From: Flavobacteriales bacterium
GTDB lineage: Bacteria; Bacteroidota; Bacteroidia; Flavobacteriales_E; Vicingaceae
Direction of reading: 5' to 3'
DNA length: 34,847 bases
Assembly: GCA_002706365.1 (NCBI GenBank)
Contig: PALM01000015.1
Span: 1 to 34,847, forward strand
Part shown: piece after piece, positions 1-6,874 of the stretch
Numbering within the stretch: position 1 is the first letter of the stretch
Layout: each line of letters opens with the position of its first letter
Translations under genes and position numbers: made by a program
The notes under the pieces: generated by a model
The model's database searches: none
What the model saw: only the letters and a program-made list of their open reading frames with translations
Told to the model about the DNA's origin: nothing

Positions 1-6
1 AAGAAG

Positions 7-32
7 TCTTTCTGGAATTAATTCCAGAAAGA
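7..32. terminator. 26-base perfect palindrome, possible terminator of the gene upstream of the window
   Basis: The two halves are exact reverse complements (13 bases each, centre AATT|AATT, outer TCTTTC/GAAAGA) with no loop bases. A U-rich tail is weak on either strand. It could be a transcription stop for a gene lying before position 1, or a protein-binding palindrome; the sequence does not decide. Confidence 0.4.
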
Positions 33-103
33 TCATCACTATCTTTAACAATGAATTAGTAACCTAAAACGGTCAACACTAATCAGGCAAGCGCAATCTC
101 CAA

Positions 104-138
104 ATTTCCGATTTCCAATTTCCGATTTCCGATTTCAT
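104..138. repeat. Tandem heptamer array, ATTTCCG type
   Basis: Five consecutive 7-base units: ATTTCCG, ATTTCCA, ATTTCCG, ATTTCCG and ATTTCAT. It lies in the leader region of the T9SS-exported protein gene, ending about 70 bases before its start codon. Confidence 0.8.
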
Positions 139-206
139 AAAACCACCCAACCTTTTCACCCTTTCCATCGTCTAATCAATATAAACCCTCTAACAACCAT
201 AACGTT

Positions 207-1967
207 ATGAAAAAACTACTACTCTCTTCTTTAATCATACTTAGTTTCTGCTTCTTTGTCCCTGAGGCCAAGGCTGGCACTGTAACTATTGACACTACTT
301 ATCAGACTCAGTTTGCCGGACCTTGTAATTTTTCTCAAGGTGTACGTATGCAATTATATGGTACAGCAACTGGCTACAACTTATTTGATACATTGATCGT
401 GCAAATTGCCTATGGAGATGGCAGCATAGATAGTGTGTATGCTCATGTTGACTCCAACAATACCTTTTTCGCCTTCTTTGCACATACTTACTCATTGTCA
501 GGCTTTTATACCTTACGCTACATTGCCACAGCTTTGCCAGATGCAGCCGCCGATACTTTGGTGATACCGAATGGGATCATCTATGCGGATTCTTGTGGAA
601 ACGTAGATGGTAGAGTTTATCAAGATCAAAACTCTGATTGTACATTCAACGGATCAGATGTTGGAGTTTCCAATATGCGTGTAAATGCCAAGCAAGGTGG
701 TAGCATTATCGCCTCAGACTGGACAGATTCAAGTGGATATTACTATTTAGAATTGCCTACAGGCCTCACATATACTATTGAGGTAGTTAATTTAGGTGGA
801 TATTCAGTATTATGCCCAAGTGGTGGAACTCACACCGTTTCTTCTTTCCCTAGCTCAGGAAACGACTTTGCCCTAACATGTAATCCAGGTTTCGACCTTT
901 ATGGTAATGTGTTTGGAGGAAGTGTACCAGGACAAATTAGAACCATGTATGCCCGCACATACAATTCATACTGTGCAAGTCAGAATGGTACCATGAAGAT
1001 CGTTTTTGAGGATAGTTTATTCTCTTATAGCGGGACTTCAACCCCTAGTCCAGACGCAGTTAATGGAGATACATTGGAGTGGAATTTTAGCAGTCTTAAT
1101 AATGGTCCTAACAACTACTTTGGAGCCAATATTAGAACCATTACGGATACAACTGCTATGATCGGTGATACGGTATGCGTTACTTATATCGTTGAGCCCT
1201 TTGCAGGAGATTCCAATACCAGCAATAATATTCAGCAGTTCTGCTTTCCTGTGAGAACCTCTTATGATCCAAACATCAAAACAGTTCAACCAATTGGTAT
1301 TGGTGATTCTGGTAAGATCGCTGCAAATGAGGATCTAACTTATACGATTCAGTTCCAGAACACCGGAACTTTCCAGGCATTCAATATCTACATCCTAGAT
1401 ACTTTAGATCTTGCGGTCTTGGATCCAACTACTGTAGAAGTAATTGGTGCTAGTGATCCTATGACGGTGAATTTGATCTCTGCTACTCAGAATGTACTAA
1501 GATTCAGATTCGACAATATCAATCTACCGGATAGCAATACGAATGAGCCAGAGAGTCATGGTTTTGTGACCTATAGAATAAAGCAGCAGCCTAACTTGCC
1601 TCATGGCACAGTTATTCAAAACTCTGCGGCAATCTATTTTGATTATAATCCTGCGGTGATTACGAATTCAACACTAAATAAGATAGATGCGTTCTTGGTG
1701 GGCCTAGAACCATTGGGAGATGCTAAAGAAGACTTTGCCAAGATCTATCCTAATCCGGCAACCCAATTGATAAATATTGAGTTGAACGATTTCAACAACG
1801 CTCAAATCCGTCTCTTCAGTTTAGAAGGACGACTGATTCGAGAAGTGGGTGTTGTCAATGACGTTACTCAGCTAGATGTAAGCAATCTAGAATCGGGAAT
1901 CTATTTATTGGAAATTCGAAATAGTGATGGAGAGCGTCAGTTAAGCAAGATGGTTGTTAGTCCTTAA
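207..1967 (+). CDS. Exported protein with DUF7619-type domain and T9SS type A sorting domain
   Basis: A 586-residue secreted protein of unknown exact role, probably bound for the cell surface or medium. Residues 1-23 form a signal peptide (basic start, hydrophobic core, cleavage after AKA). Residues about 131-195 resemble an SdrD B-like/CarboxypepD_reg beta-sandwich (GNVDGRVYQDQNSDC, then SSGYYYLELPTG). Residues about 353-490 match the conserved Bacteroidota repeat domain DUF7619 (YDPNIKTVQP, LTYTIQFQNTGT, RFDNINLPDSN, EPESHGFVTYRI, AAIYFDYNPAVITN). Residues about 513-586 are a type A T9SS sorting domain (IYPNPATQ, then LESGIYLLEI and the final KMVVSP), which directs export through PorU/PorV-type machinery and is then removed. 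It is a single transcription unit ending in a strong terminator. No enzymatic domain is visible, so adhesion or a surface structural role is only an inference. Confidence 0.9.
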   Translation: MKKLLLSSLIILSFCFFVPEAKAGTVTIDTTYQTQFAGPCNFSQGVRMQLYGTATGYNLFDTLIVQIAYGDGSIDSVYAHVDSNNTFFAFFAHTYSLSGFYTLRYIATALPDAAADTLVIPNGIIYADSCGNVDGRVYQDQNSDCTFNGSDVGVSNMRVNAKQGGSIIASDWTDSSGYYYLELPTGLTYTIEVVNLGGYSVLCPSGGTHTVSSFPSSGNDFALTCNPGFDLYGNVFGGSVPGQIRTMYARTYNSYCASQNGTMKIVFEDSLFSYSGTSTPSPDAVNGDTLEWNFSSLNNGPNNYFGANIRTITDTTAMIGDTVCVTYIVEPFAGDSNTSNNIQQFCFPVRTSYDPNIKTVQPIGIGDSGKIAANEDLTYTIQFQNTGTFQAFNIYILDTLDLAVLDPTTVEVIGASDPMTVNLISATQNVLRFRFDNINLPDSNTNEPESHGFVTYRIKQQPNLPHGTVIQNSAAIYFDYNPAVITNSTLNKIDAFLVGLEPLGDAKEDFAKIYPNPATQLINIELNDFNNAQIRLFSLEGRLIREVGVVNDVTQLDVSNLESGIYLLEIRNSDGERQLSKMVVSP

Positions 1968-1987
1968 TACCCAATTTGGTTAGTATT

Positions 1988-2025
1988 AAACCCCTTAAAG
2001 CTGGATTGTCTTTAAGGGGTTTTTT
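1988..2025 (+). terminator. Intrinsic terminator of the T9SS-exported protein gene
   Basis: A 13-bp perfect stem (AAACCCCTTAAAG at 1988-2000 with its complement at 2010-2022), a 9-base loop and a run of T immediately after. It starts 20 bases after the stop codon and is the clearest rightward rho-independent terminator in the window. Confidence 0.92.
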
Positions 2026-2053
2026 ATTTGGCCCTTCGACAGGCTCAGGGACC

Positions 2054-2095
2054 GAGTATGGAGTAAGGAGCAATGAGTAAGGATTAAGGTCTAAT
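2054..2095. repeat. Tandem heptamer array, GAGTAAG type
   Basis: Six units in strict 7-base register: GAGTATG, GAGTAAG, GAGCAAT, GAGTAAG, GATTAAG, GTCTAAT. The core unit is the reverse of the CCTTACT array at 32835-32883 (CCTTACT is the complement of AGTAAGG). Confidence 0.8.
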
Positions 2096-2149
2096 CTGTC
2101 TAGATCAGCGAAACCTTCCTCTACCGGTAGACATGTCACGTACTCAGTT

Positions 2150-2276
2150 TCAAGATTTCTCTGCGCCCTTAGTACTAAGCGAAGCGCCTTTCTTGCCCAC
2201 CCAAGCTTTAGCGTAGGTGGGGTGCTGCCTCGACATCGTCTAGGCTCCGTGGTTAAAGCGAATGGTCTTGATAGCC
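2150..2276. repeat. Dispersed mosaic element, copy 1
   Basis: Contains AGCTTTAGCGTAGG (2204-2217) inside a CCCACC/GGTGGG hairpin and ends in a 32-base tail at 2245-2276 that is almost identical (30 of 32) to the tail at 3845-3876. The left limit is uncertain. Confidence 0.65.
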
Positions 2277-2324
2277 GATCCTTCGGCGGAGTTTATCCTG
2301 AGCAAGGTCGAAGGGCTCAGGAAC

Positions 2325-2350
2325 CATAGCCGATAGCCGATAGCCGATCC
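2325..2350. repeat. Tandem heptamer array, GATAGCC type
   Basis: CATAGCC, GATAGCC, GATAGCC then GATCC, in 7-base register. The same heptamer family recurs at 32955-32975. Confidence 0.75.
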
Positions 2351-2442
2351 TCCTACGCCAAGGCTTAAACCTACGCTAAAGCTTCGGTTTACATTGTCGG
2401 AGGATGTTATAGCCGAAATTTCAATAATCTTGCTTTAAACGC

Positions 2443-3144
2443 CTAAAATCTATGATGCACGCTAAACTGCGCCTGATTCTTGGCCCAGTTTGCCGTAGTT
2501 TGTCGCATCCAACCCAATTGAACTCTCATGTTCTTTCGAAGACCGTAGCCTAGTCCAAGATATGTACGGTTTCTATCAAAGATTTCAACAGAACGGCCAT
2601 CGCCAATGTCTGTTTGTCCGTTTATAAAGATCTCATTGTAGAAAGCAGCATACATGACCCCTTTTTCGAGTTTTAAGCCATTAAATGGCACATTGACAAA
2701 AAGGTTATATCTATATCTGGTTCGGATGTCTTGACCTTCCACCCAACGTTGCTCGTATCGCAGCCTGTGATTCAAAAGCACTCTATTCCCAATCTTAGAC
2801 GGAAACATTGCTTCTTGATAGATTCTACTTTCATTGACGGTATTATCACTTTCACCAAAGGCGCCAGTTGTAATATTAGCATAACCTAAAGTGAAGAGGA
2901 TATCAGCATCTTTCGGTCGGTAGGTAAATCCAGTTCTTAAGAGTACTTGCTCTAAATCGCTGCCAAAATCCCAAAAACGAAACTGATAATCACCTTGAAT
3001 TCCAAACTGTGAATTATTGAATTGGGTATTAAAAAAATACATATACCAGGCACCAAGCTGCTCCTCTTCCAATTCAGCTTGTCCATTTGAATGAGTCGAC
3101 AGCAGAAATATTATCGTGGCAGTAAGAAAGACTCTAATTCTCAT
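2443..3144 (-). CDS. DUF2490 domain protein, predicted outer membrane beta-barrel
   Basis: A 233-residue protein with a signal peptide (about residues 1-22, ending SNGQA). The rest is rich in alternating aromatic/hydrophobic strands (LGAWYMYFFNTQFNN near the start, YRPKDADILFTLGYA, YRYNLFVNVPF, FYNEIFING, RTYLGLGYGLRKNMRVQLGWM) and ends in an aromatic residue (VHHRF), as outer membrane barrels do. This pattern matches the Bacteroidota DUF2490 family, whose function is unknown. It is transcribed divergently from the DUF1648 gene across only 50 bases. Its promoter match (TTG, 19 bases, TATTTTTG on the minus strand at 3149-3178) ends 4 bases before the start codon, so the transcript is predicted to be nearly leaderless. 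Confidence 0.85.
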   Translation of the reverse strand: MRIRVFLTATIIFLLSTHSNGQAELEEEQLGAWYMYFFNTQFNNSQFGIQGDYQFRFWDFGSDLEQVLLRTGFTYRPKDADILFTLGYANITTGAFGESDNTVNESRIYQEAMFPSKIGNRVLLNHRLRYEQRWVEGQDIRTRYRYNLFVNVPFNGLKLEKGVMYAAFYNEIFINGQTDIGDGRSVEIFDRNRTYLGLGYGLRKNMRVQLGWMRQTTANWAKNQAQFSVHHRF

Positions 3145-3148
3145 TTGG

Positions 3149-3178
3149 CAAAAATAAAGGCTAAGCGCTATGGTTCAA
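3149..3178 (-). promoter_or_regulatory. Bacteroidota-type promoter for the DUF2490 gene
   Basis: Read on the minus strand: TTG (3178-3176), a 19-base spacer, then TATTTTTG (3156-3149), a full match to TAnnTTTG. The last G is 4 bases from the ATG, so the predicted transcript start falls at or next to the start codon. Confidence 0.6.
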
Positions 3179-3179
3179 T

Positions 3180-3187
3180 TATATTTG
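3180..3187 (+). promoter_or_regulatory. Bacteroidota -7 element TATATTTG for the DUF1648 gene
   Basis: A full match to TAnnTTTG, 7 bases before the ATG at 3195, without a TTG at the usual -33 spacing. It overlaps the inverted repeat GTTCAA-N6-TTGAAC (3173-3190), whose left arm also supplies the -33 TTG of the divergent promoter, so one DNA-binding protein could affect both genes. Confidence 0.45.
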
Positions 3188-3194
3188 AACTGAT

Positions 3195-3698
3195 ATGAGT
3201 AAAAGACCCAAGTTAAAAGTTGCTCTCAGTCCTATCGATAAAGGAATGGAGTTGATTAGCATCTTTGTATTGATCTGCATCTGGATCTATACTCTCCTCA
3301 ACTATGCAACGCTACCAGAAACCATTCCCACACACTTTAATGCAGTTGGTGAGCCAAATGGATTTGGGAAAAGATCAAGCATATTCATATTACCAGTACT
3401 TTCATTCATTTTAGGAGTAGGAATGCTCTACTTAAGCAGATATCCACACTTATACAACTACATACAAGAAATCACTGAAGAGAACGCCCTATACCAATAC
3501 ACTCAAGCAAGCAGGATGATCAGGATCTTAAACCTGGTCATCACACTCATCTTTGCTGCAGTTATTTTCAAGATCAATCAGAATGCTCACGGACATGAGG
3601 ATGGATTAGGAGGCTGGTTTCTGCCGATGGTCTTAATAGTTACATTCGTTCCGATTGCTTACTATTTGATCAAATCTATGAAATCGAGTTCTTTGTAA
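3195..3698 (+). CDS. DUF1648 domain-containing membrane protein
   Basis: A 167-residue inner membrane protein with about four hydrophobic segments (residues about 18-38, 57-77, 106-124 and 138-158). Between the first two is the DUF1648 signature LPETIPTHFNAVGEPNGFGKRSS (residues about 47-69; key P-x-H-F-N-x-x-G-x-P-N-G). The family includes the N-terminal region of SdpI-type immunity proteins, but no SdpI C-terminal domain is present here, so a role in immunity is not supported. It is a single gene, divergent from the DUF2490 gene, with a predicted very short leader. The function is unknown. Confidence 0.85.
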   Translation: MSKRPKLKVALSPIDKGMELISIFVLICIWIYTLLNYATLPETIPTHFNAVGEPNGFGKRSSIFILPVLSFILGVGMLYLSRYPHLYNYIQEITEENALYQYTQASRMIRILNLVITLIFAAVIFKINQNAHGHEDGLGGWFLPMVLIVTFVPIAYYLIKSMKSSSL

Positions 3699-3754
3699 GT
3701 GTTCGTTTTGGTTTCCCGCTGATCAGGCGGATTTAATTTGCAGAATACGCAAAT

Positions 3755-3876
3755 CTATCCCTGTGCTCTCCGTGCAGAGCGAAGCGACTCCGTGCTGCCT
3801 GCACGCTGTCGCAGGAGCTTTAGCGTAGGCGCCCAGCTGGCGGGCTCTGTGGTTAAAGCGGATGGTCTTGATAGCC
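3755..3876. repeat. Dispersed mosaic element, copy 2
   Basis: Carries AGCTTTAGCGTAGG at 3816-3829 and the 32-base tail at 3845-3876 shared with copy 1 (2245-2276). The open frame that crosses it (3738-4016) has no start signal or protein-like composition and was not called. Confidence 0.65.
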
Positions 3877-3966
3877 TATTACCGTTTAAATCTAGAATCT
3901 ATAAAACTCAGATTAGTCTTAAAAATGACGAAGTCAGAATCGTAGATTTGATCTCTATCTATAAGC

Positions 3967-4551
3967 ATGAAAACCTACAAAGACATAAAAGCAGTCTTCG
4001 CCAAAGACCGCAATGAATGGCGCAAGTGGCTTGAAGAGAACCACCAGACTGAAGATTCGGTCTGGCTCATCATGTACAAGAAGAAGAGTAAAACCCCTAC
4101 CGTCTATTATCCAGAAGCAGTTGAAGAGGCGCTATGCTTTGGATGGATCGATAGCAAACCAAACAAAAGGGATGAAGACAGCTATTATCAATTCTTTTCT
4201 AAGAGGAATCCCAAGAGCTATTGGAGCAAGATCAATAAGAATAGCATTGCTAGACTAAAAAAGGAAGGAAAAATAATGCCAGCTGGATTAGAAATGATCA
4301 AAATAGCCAAGGCTAATGGCAGCTGGACATCTTTAGATAAGATCGAAGCATTAGTCATTCCAGAAGAACTGAAAGAAGCCTTCACTAAGAACCCAAAGGC
4401 ATTCAAGCATTATGAATCCTTTCCTCCTTCTTCAAAGAAGATCATATTAGAATGGGTATACAGCGCCAAAAGAGCTGAAACCAAGGCTAAGCGAATAAAA
4501 GAGGTGATCGAAAAGGCAGAAAAGAACGAAAGAGCGAATCATTATAGTTAG
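3967..4551 (+). CDS. YdeI/OmpD-associated family protein
   Basis: A 194-residue cytoplasmic protein. Residues about 8-110 carry the YdeI signature: W-R-K-W-L-E-E-N-H, then SVWLIMYKKKSKTPTVYY, then EAVEEALCFGWIDSKPN, then RNPKSYWSKINK. The C-terminal part (about 130-190), with IPEELKEAF and ILEWVYSAKRAETKAKRI, matches the OmdA region. Members are often annotated as bacteriocin-protection proteins, but the biochemical role is not established. It stands alone between repeat-rich gaps, with no partner gene in tight spacing. Confidence 0.88.
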   Translation: MKTYKDIKAVFAKDRNEWRKWLEENHQTEDSVWLIMYKKKSKTPTVYYPEAVEEALCFGWIDSKPNKRDEDSYYQFFSKRNPKSYWSKINKNSIARLKKEGKIMPAGLEMIKIAKANGSWTSLDKIEALVIPEELKEAFTKNPKAFKHYESFPPSSKKIILEWVYSAKRAETKAKRIKEVIEKAEKNERANHYS

Positions 4552-4634
4552 TCAGGACGAGGACGAAGACCAATTCATACACTCATTTGATTCTAAAGGA
4601 TTAGAATGACGATCTGTATACCTATTTTTAATTC

Positions 4635-5615
4635 ATGTATAAAACTCTATATCTCCTTCTCATTTCACTTCTACTTTCTTTTAGCTGCAATGCTCAATCA
4701 GAACGAATTCTAATCGATCAAGAATTGATAACTGATTGGTCGGTTTACCCCTTCTTTGATAAGTTGACTGAAGGAAATGGAGATCAAAGACAATGGAAGG
4801 AGTTGTTTCGTTACTTGGATAGCATCAATATCTATCAGATCTCATACTTAAGCGATGGCTTAAAGATCAAAGGTTTCATGGCTTCCCCTAAAGAAAATGG
4901 AACATATCCTGCAGTAATCTTTAATAGAGGTGGAAATATGGACTTTGGGGCAATTAATCCAGCTATGGCAGCTTCTTTATTGGGGAAACTAGCCAATGAA
5001 GGATATGTGGTAATTGCTAGTCAGTACAGAGGAAATGCAGGTGGAGAAGAAGGTAAAGAAGAGTTTGGTGGCAGCGATGTAAATGATGTCTTGGCCCTTA
5101 TTGATCTATTGGCAGAATTTGAGAATGTAGATACATCTAATATAGGTATGTATGGTTGGAGTCGCGGTGGCATGATGACTTATATAGCCTTAAGAAGAAC
5201 AAATAGGATCAAGGCCGCTGTGGTTGGAGGAGCAGTATCGAATAGTTTTAAAACTATTGATGATCGACCGGAAATGGAGAGTGTCTATCGAGAGCTTATT
5301 CCAAACTACGATACAAATAAGGAAGATGAATTAGAGCAACGATCTGCAATCAAATGGGCAGATCAGTTTCCGAAAGATGTCCCCATCCTCATCCTTCATG
5401 GCAATGCAGACTGGAGAGTGAAAGTGGACCAAAGTCTAAGCCTGGCCATCGAATTTGATAAATACCGCATCCCCTACCGACTCATTATCTACGAAGGCGG
5501 AGATCATGGCCTATCAGAGCATAGAACAGAAGTAGATCGTGAGGTGGTGAACTGGTTCAATCGATTCTTGAAGCAGGGTGAAGCTCTACCCAAGATGGAG
5601 TATCATGGGAAATAA
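4635..5615 (+). CDS. Exported alpha/beta hydrolase, S9 (prolyl oligopeptidase)-like
   Basis: A 326-residue serine hydrolase with a signal peptide (residues 1-21, ending SCNAQ; the Cys gives a weak lipobox, so a lipoprotein is possible). The catalytic triad is readable: Ser176 in GWSRGG, Asp259 in HGNADWRV and His291 in GGDHGLSEH. The oxyanion region NRGG (97-100) and GYVVIASQYRGNAGGEEG match the S9 peptidase catalytic domain. No N-terminal beta-propeller is present, so this is the hydrolase domain alone. It may be a peptidase or an esterase; the substrate cannot be told. It appears to be transcribed alone. Confidence 0.85.
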   Translation: MYKTLYLLLISLLLSFSCNAQSERILIDQELITDWSVYPFFDKLTEGNGDQRQWKELFRYLDSINIYQISYLSDGLKIKGFMASPKENGTYPAVIFNRGGNMDFGAINPAMAASLLGKLANEGYVVIASQYRGNAGGEEGKEEFGGSDVNDVLALIDLLAEFENVDTSNIGMYGWSRGGMMTYIALRRTNRIKAAVVGGAVSNSFKTIDDRPEMESVYRELIPNYDTNKEDELEQRSAIKWADQFPKDVPILILHGNADWRVKVDQSLSLAIEFDKYRIPYRLIIYEGGDHGLSEHRTEVDREVVNWFNRFLKQGEALPKMEYHGK

Positions 5616-5839
5616 TGATGTGGGTAGGATTTCTGTTTCTTTATAGCGGATAACCGACCCTTAGACGGTGCTCAGGGACCGTAATCGTTAGTCGGTAGTT
5701 GAAGTATCGGAATTCCTATTTTACTCTGAGAATCTGCACTCTAAATTCTCGCCCGCTGATCTCGCAGATTTTCGGAGATCTACATAGTGAACCTTAGAGA
5801 TACCTTTGAGAACCTTTGTGCAACAAATTAAGTAAAATC

Positions 5840-5867
5840 GGAGATTGAGGATCGGAGATTAAGGACG
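5840..5867. repeat. Tandem heptamer array, GGAGATT type
   Basis: GGAGATT, GAGGATC, GGAGATT, AAGGACG in 7-base register. Confidence 0.7.
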
Positions 5868-5879
5868 ACATTAAGGTTC

Positions 5880-5987
5880 GAAATGCCGCCGCGCTAACCC
5901 CGACTTTCCCTCGATACAATTCCGCAAAGCGGAATCACTCGGGATCCGTCGGGGATTCTGTGGTTAAGGTGGGTAATCTCAATAGCC
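5880..5987. repeat. Dispersed mosaic element, copy 3 (degenerate), with nested hairpin
   Basis: Outer arms CCCCGAC (5898-5904) and GTCGGGG (5948-5954) enclose an inner perfect hairpin ATTCCGC-AAA-GCGGAAT (5919-5935). The 3' part (5957-5987) is a diverged copy of the tail in copies 1 and 2, beginning TCTGTGGTTAAGG. Confidence 0.55.
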
Positions 5988-6017
5988 CTTCTAAACTCTA
6001 AAGTCTTCAACACATCC

Positions 6018-6045
6018 AGCTTCCTGCTTCTGGCTTCCAGCCTCA
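6018..6045. repeat. Tandem heptamer array, AGCTTCC type
   Basis: AGCTTCC, TGCTTCT, GGCTTCC, AGCCTCA in 7-base register. The complementary family (GGAAGCC) appears at 18844-18878. Confidence 0.7.
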
Positions 6046-6082
6046 TATTTCGAATTTTCATCATATTCATTAATTTACAGGC

Positions 6083-6634
6083 ATGAAAAATCTAAGCCTA
6101 ATCTTCCTGCTCTTTTTAAGTCATTTCGCATTTGCTCAAGAAGCCTCTAGCAATGTAGAAAAAGAGAATTATAAATTCAATGAGGTCATTGAAGCTGAAT
6201 TCGATTTCAATGCCAGATATGATTCTGTGCATTTCCCAGATTTTGTAGATTTCAGGAGATTGGAGTCTTCTTATAAGACTTCAACCGTTTCTATCAAGGA
6301 TGGGAGAGAAAGCTATATAACCAAGAACACATTTAAACTCTTGGCCAATGAGCCGGGAAAATATACCATTGAAGGTCCGATCTACTTCCTAAATGGAAAG
6401 CAATATCAAGCCGAACCATTAAAAGTTCAGGTTGCCAAGCAAGAGCTGGCCAATGGTTTAACACCTCCAAATAAAGTTGCACACCCAGATCATCTTATGG
6501 AAAAGAAAGGAGCCATCCGAATTACTTATTATGATGGCAAGGCAAATCTAGAAGTCTATGACGGGCTATTCTGGAATTTCGAAAGAACCCTGGAAGAGGA
6601 TGAGTTGGAGTTTTTTAGCGAATTGGGGATTTAA
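6083..6634 (+). CDS. Short BatD-like exported protein
   Basis: A 183-residue protein with a clear signal peptide (1-19, ending FAFAQ). Residues about 22-120 resemble one beta-domain of BatD (oxygen tolerance) proteins: YKFNEVIEAEFDFN, then VHFPDFVDFRRLESSYKTST, then a Lys/Asn-Thr-rich strand, then GKYTIEGPIYFLNGKQYQAEPLKV. Full-length BatD is usually around 500-600 residues with a transmembrane anchor. This one has neither the later domains nor a membrane anchor, and no batA/B/C/E or MoxR genes lie nearby. It is probably a periplasmic orphan derivative with a protein-binding role. The reading frame is clean, so it does not look like a recent truncation. Confidence 0.75.
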   Translation: MKNLSLIFLLFLSHFAFAQEASSNVEKENYKFNEVIEAEFDFNARYDSVHFPDFVDFRRLESSYKTSTVSIKDGRESYITKNTFKLLANEPGKYTIEGPIYFLNGKQYQAEPLKVQVAKQELANGLTPPNKVAHPDHLMEKKGAIRITYYDGKANLEVYDGLFWNFERTLEEDELEFFSELGI

Positions 6635-6669
6635 GAGTTAAGTGTCCTCATAAGCCTTATTTTGACAAA

Positions 6670-6706
6670 AACGCCCTCACACGGACAACATGTCCGCGTG
6701 AGCGTT
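6670..6706. terminator. Hairpin terminator after the BatD-like gene
   Basis: A long stem around CGGACA-ACA-TGTCCG with a 2-base bulge, closed outside by AACGC/GCGTT. Only three T residues follow on the plus strand, while the minus strand has a TTTTT run, so termination is plausible but not ideal in either direction. Confidence 0.55.
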
Positions 6707-6756
6707 TCAAAAAAAAATCATTTATCAGCTATCGTTATTTAAATTTCCATTCCCAG

Positions 6757-6786
6757 TCTTAATCCTTGATCCTTAAACCTTAATCC
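6757..6786. repeat. Tandem heptamer array, CCTTAAT type
   Basis: TCTTAAT, CCTTGAT, CCTTAAA, CCTTAAT then CC, in 7-base register, in the gap between the BatD-like and S9 peptidase genes. Confidence 0.75.
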
Positions 6787-6874
6787 AATACCTCGTATTC
6801 CTAGTATCATAAATAAGACGAATTCCATACATTTACCAACCCTTTAACAATCAATCCATTAAAAAAACTACCCA

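Larger units (their letters stand above)
1968..2442. other. Intergenic region of mixed repeats, 475 bases
   Basis: After the terminator this gap holds no credible gene. It contains a CCCTTCGACAGGCTCAGGG segment at 2032-2050 and a related inverted copy at about 2298-2322, a GAGTAAG-type heptamer array (2054-2095), a mosaic element (about 2150-2276), a GATAGCC heptamer array (2325-2350), and an inverted copy (2370-2383) of the AGCTTTAGCGTAGG motif found at 2204-2217. Confidence 0.75.
5616..6082. other. Intergenic repeat region, 467 bases
   Basis: No gene is supported. The region holds decayed versions of the GATAGCC and CTGCG repeat texts (5640-5780), a GGAGATT heptamer array (5840-5874), a nested hairpin element (5898-5954) ending in a degenerate mosaic tail (5957-5987), and an AGCTTCC heptamer array (6018-6045) close to the next gene. 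Confidence 0.7.

Noticed and set aside
3738-4016. Open reading frame of 92 codons between the DUF1648 and YdeI genes
   Set aside because: It runs across the mosaic repeat element and into the YdeI gene in another frame; composition is Arg/Ser-rich without any domain, and no start signal is visible.
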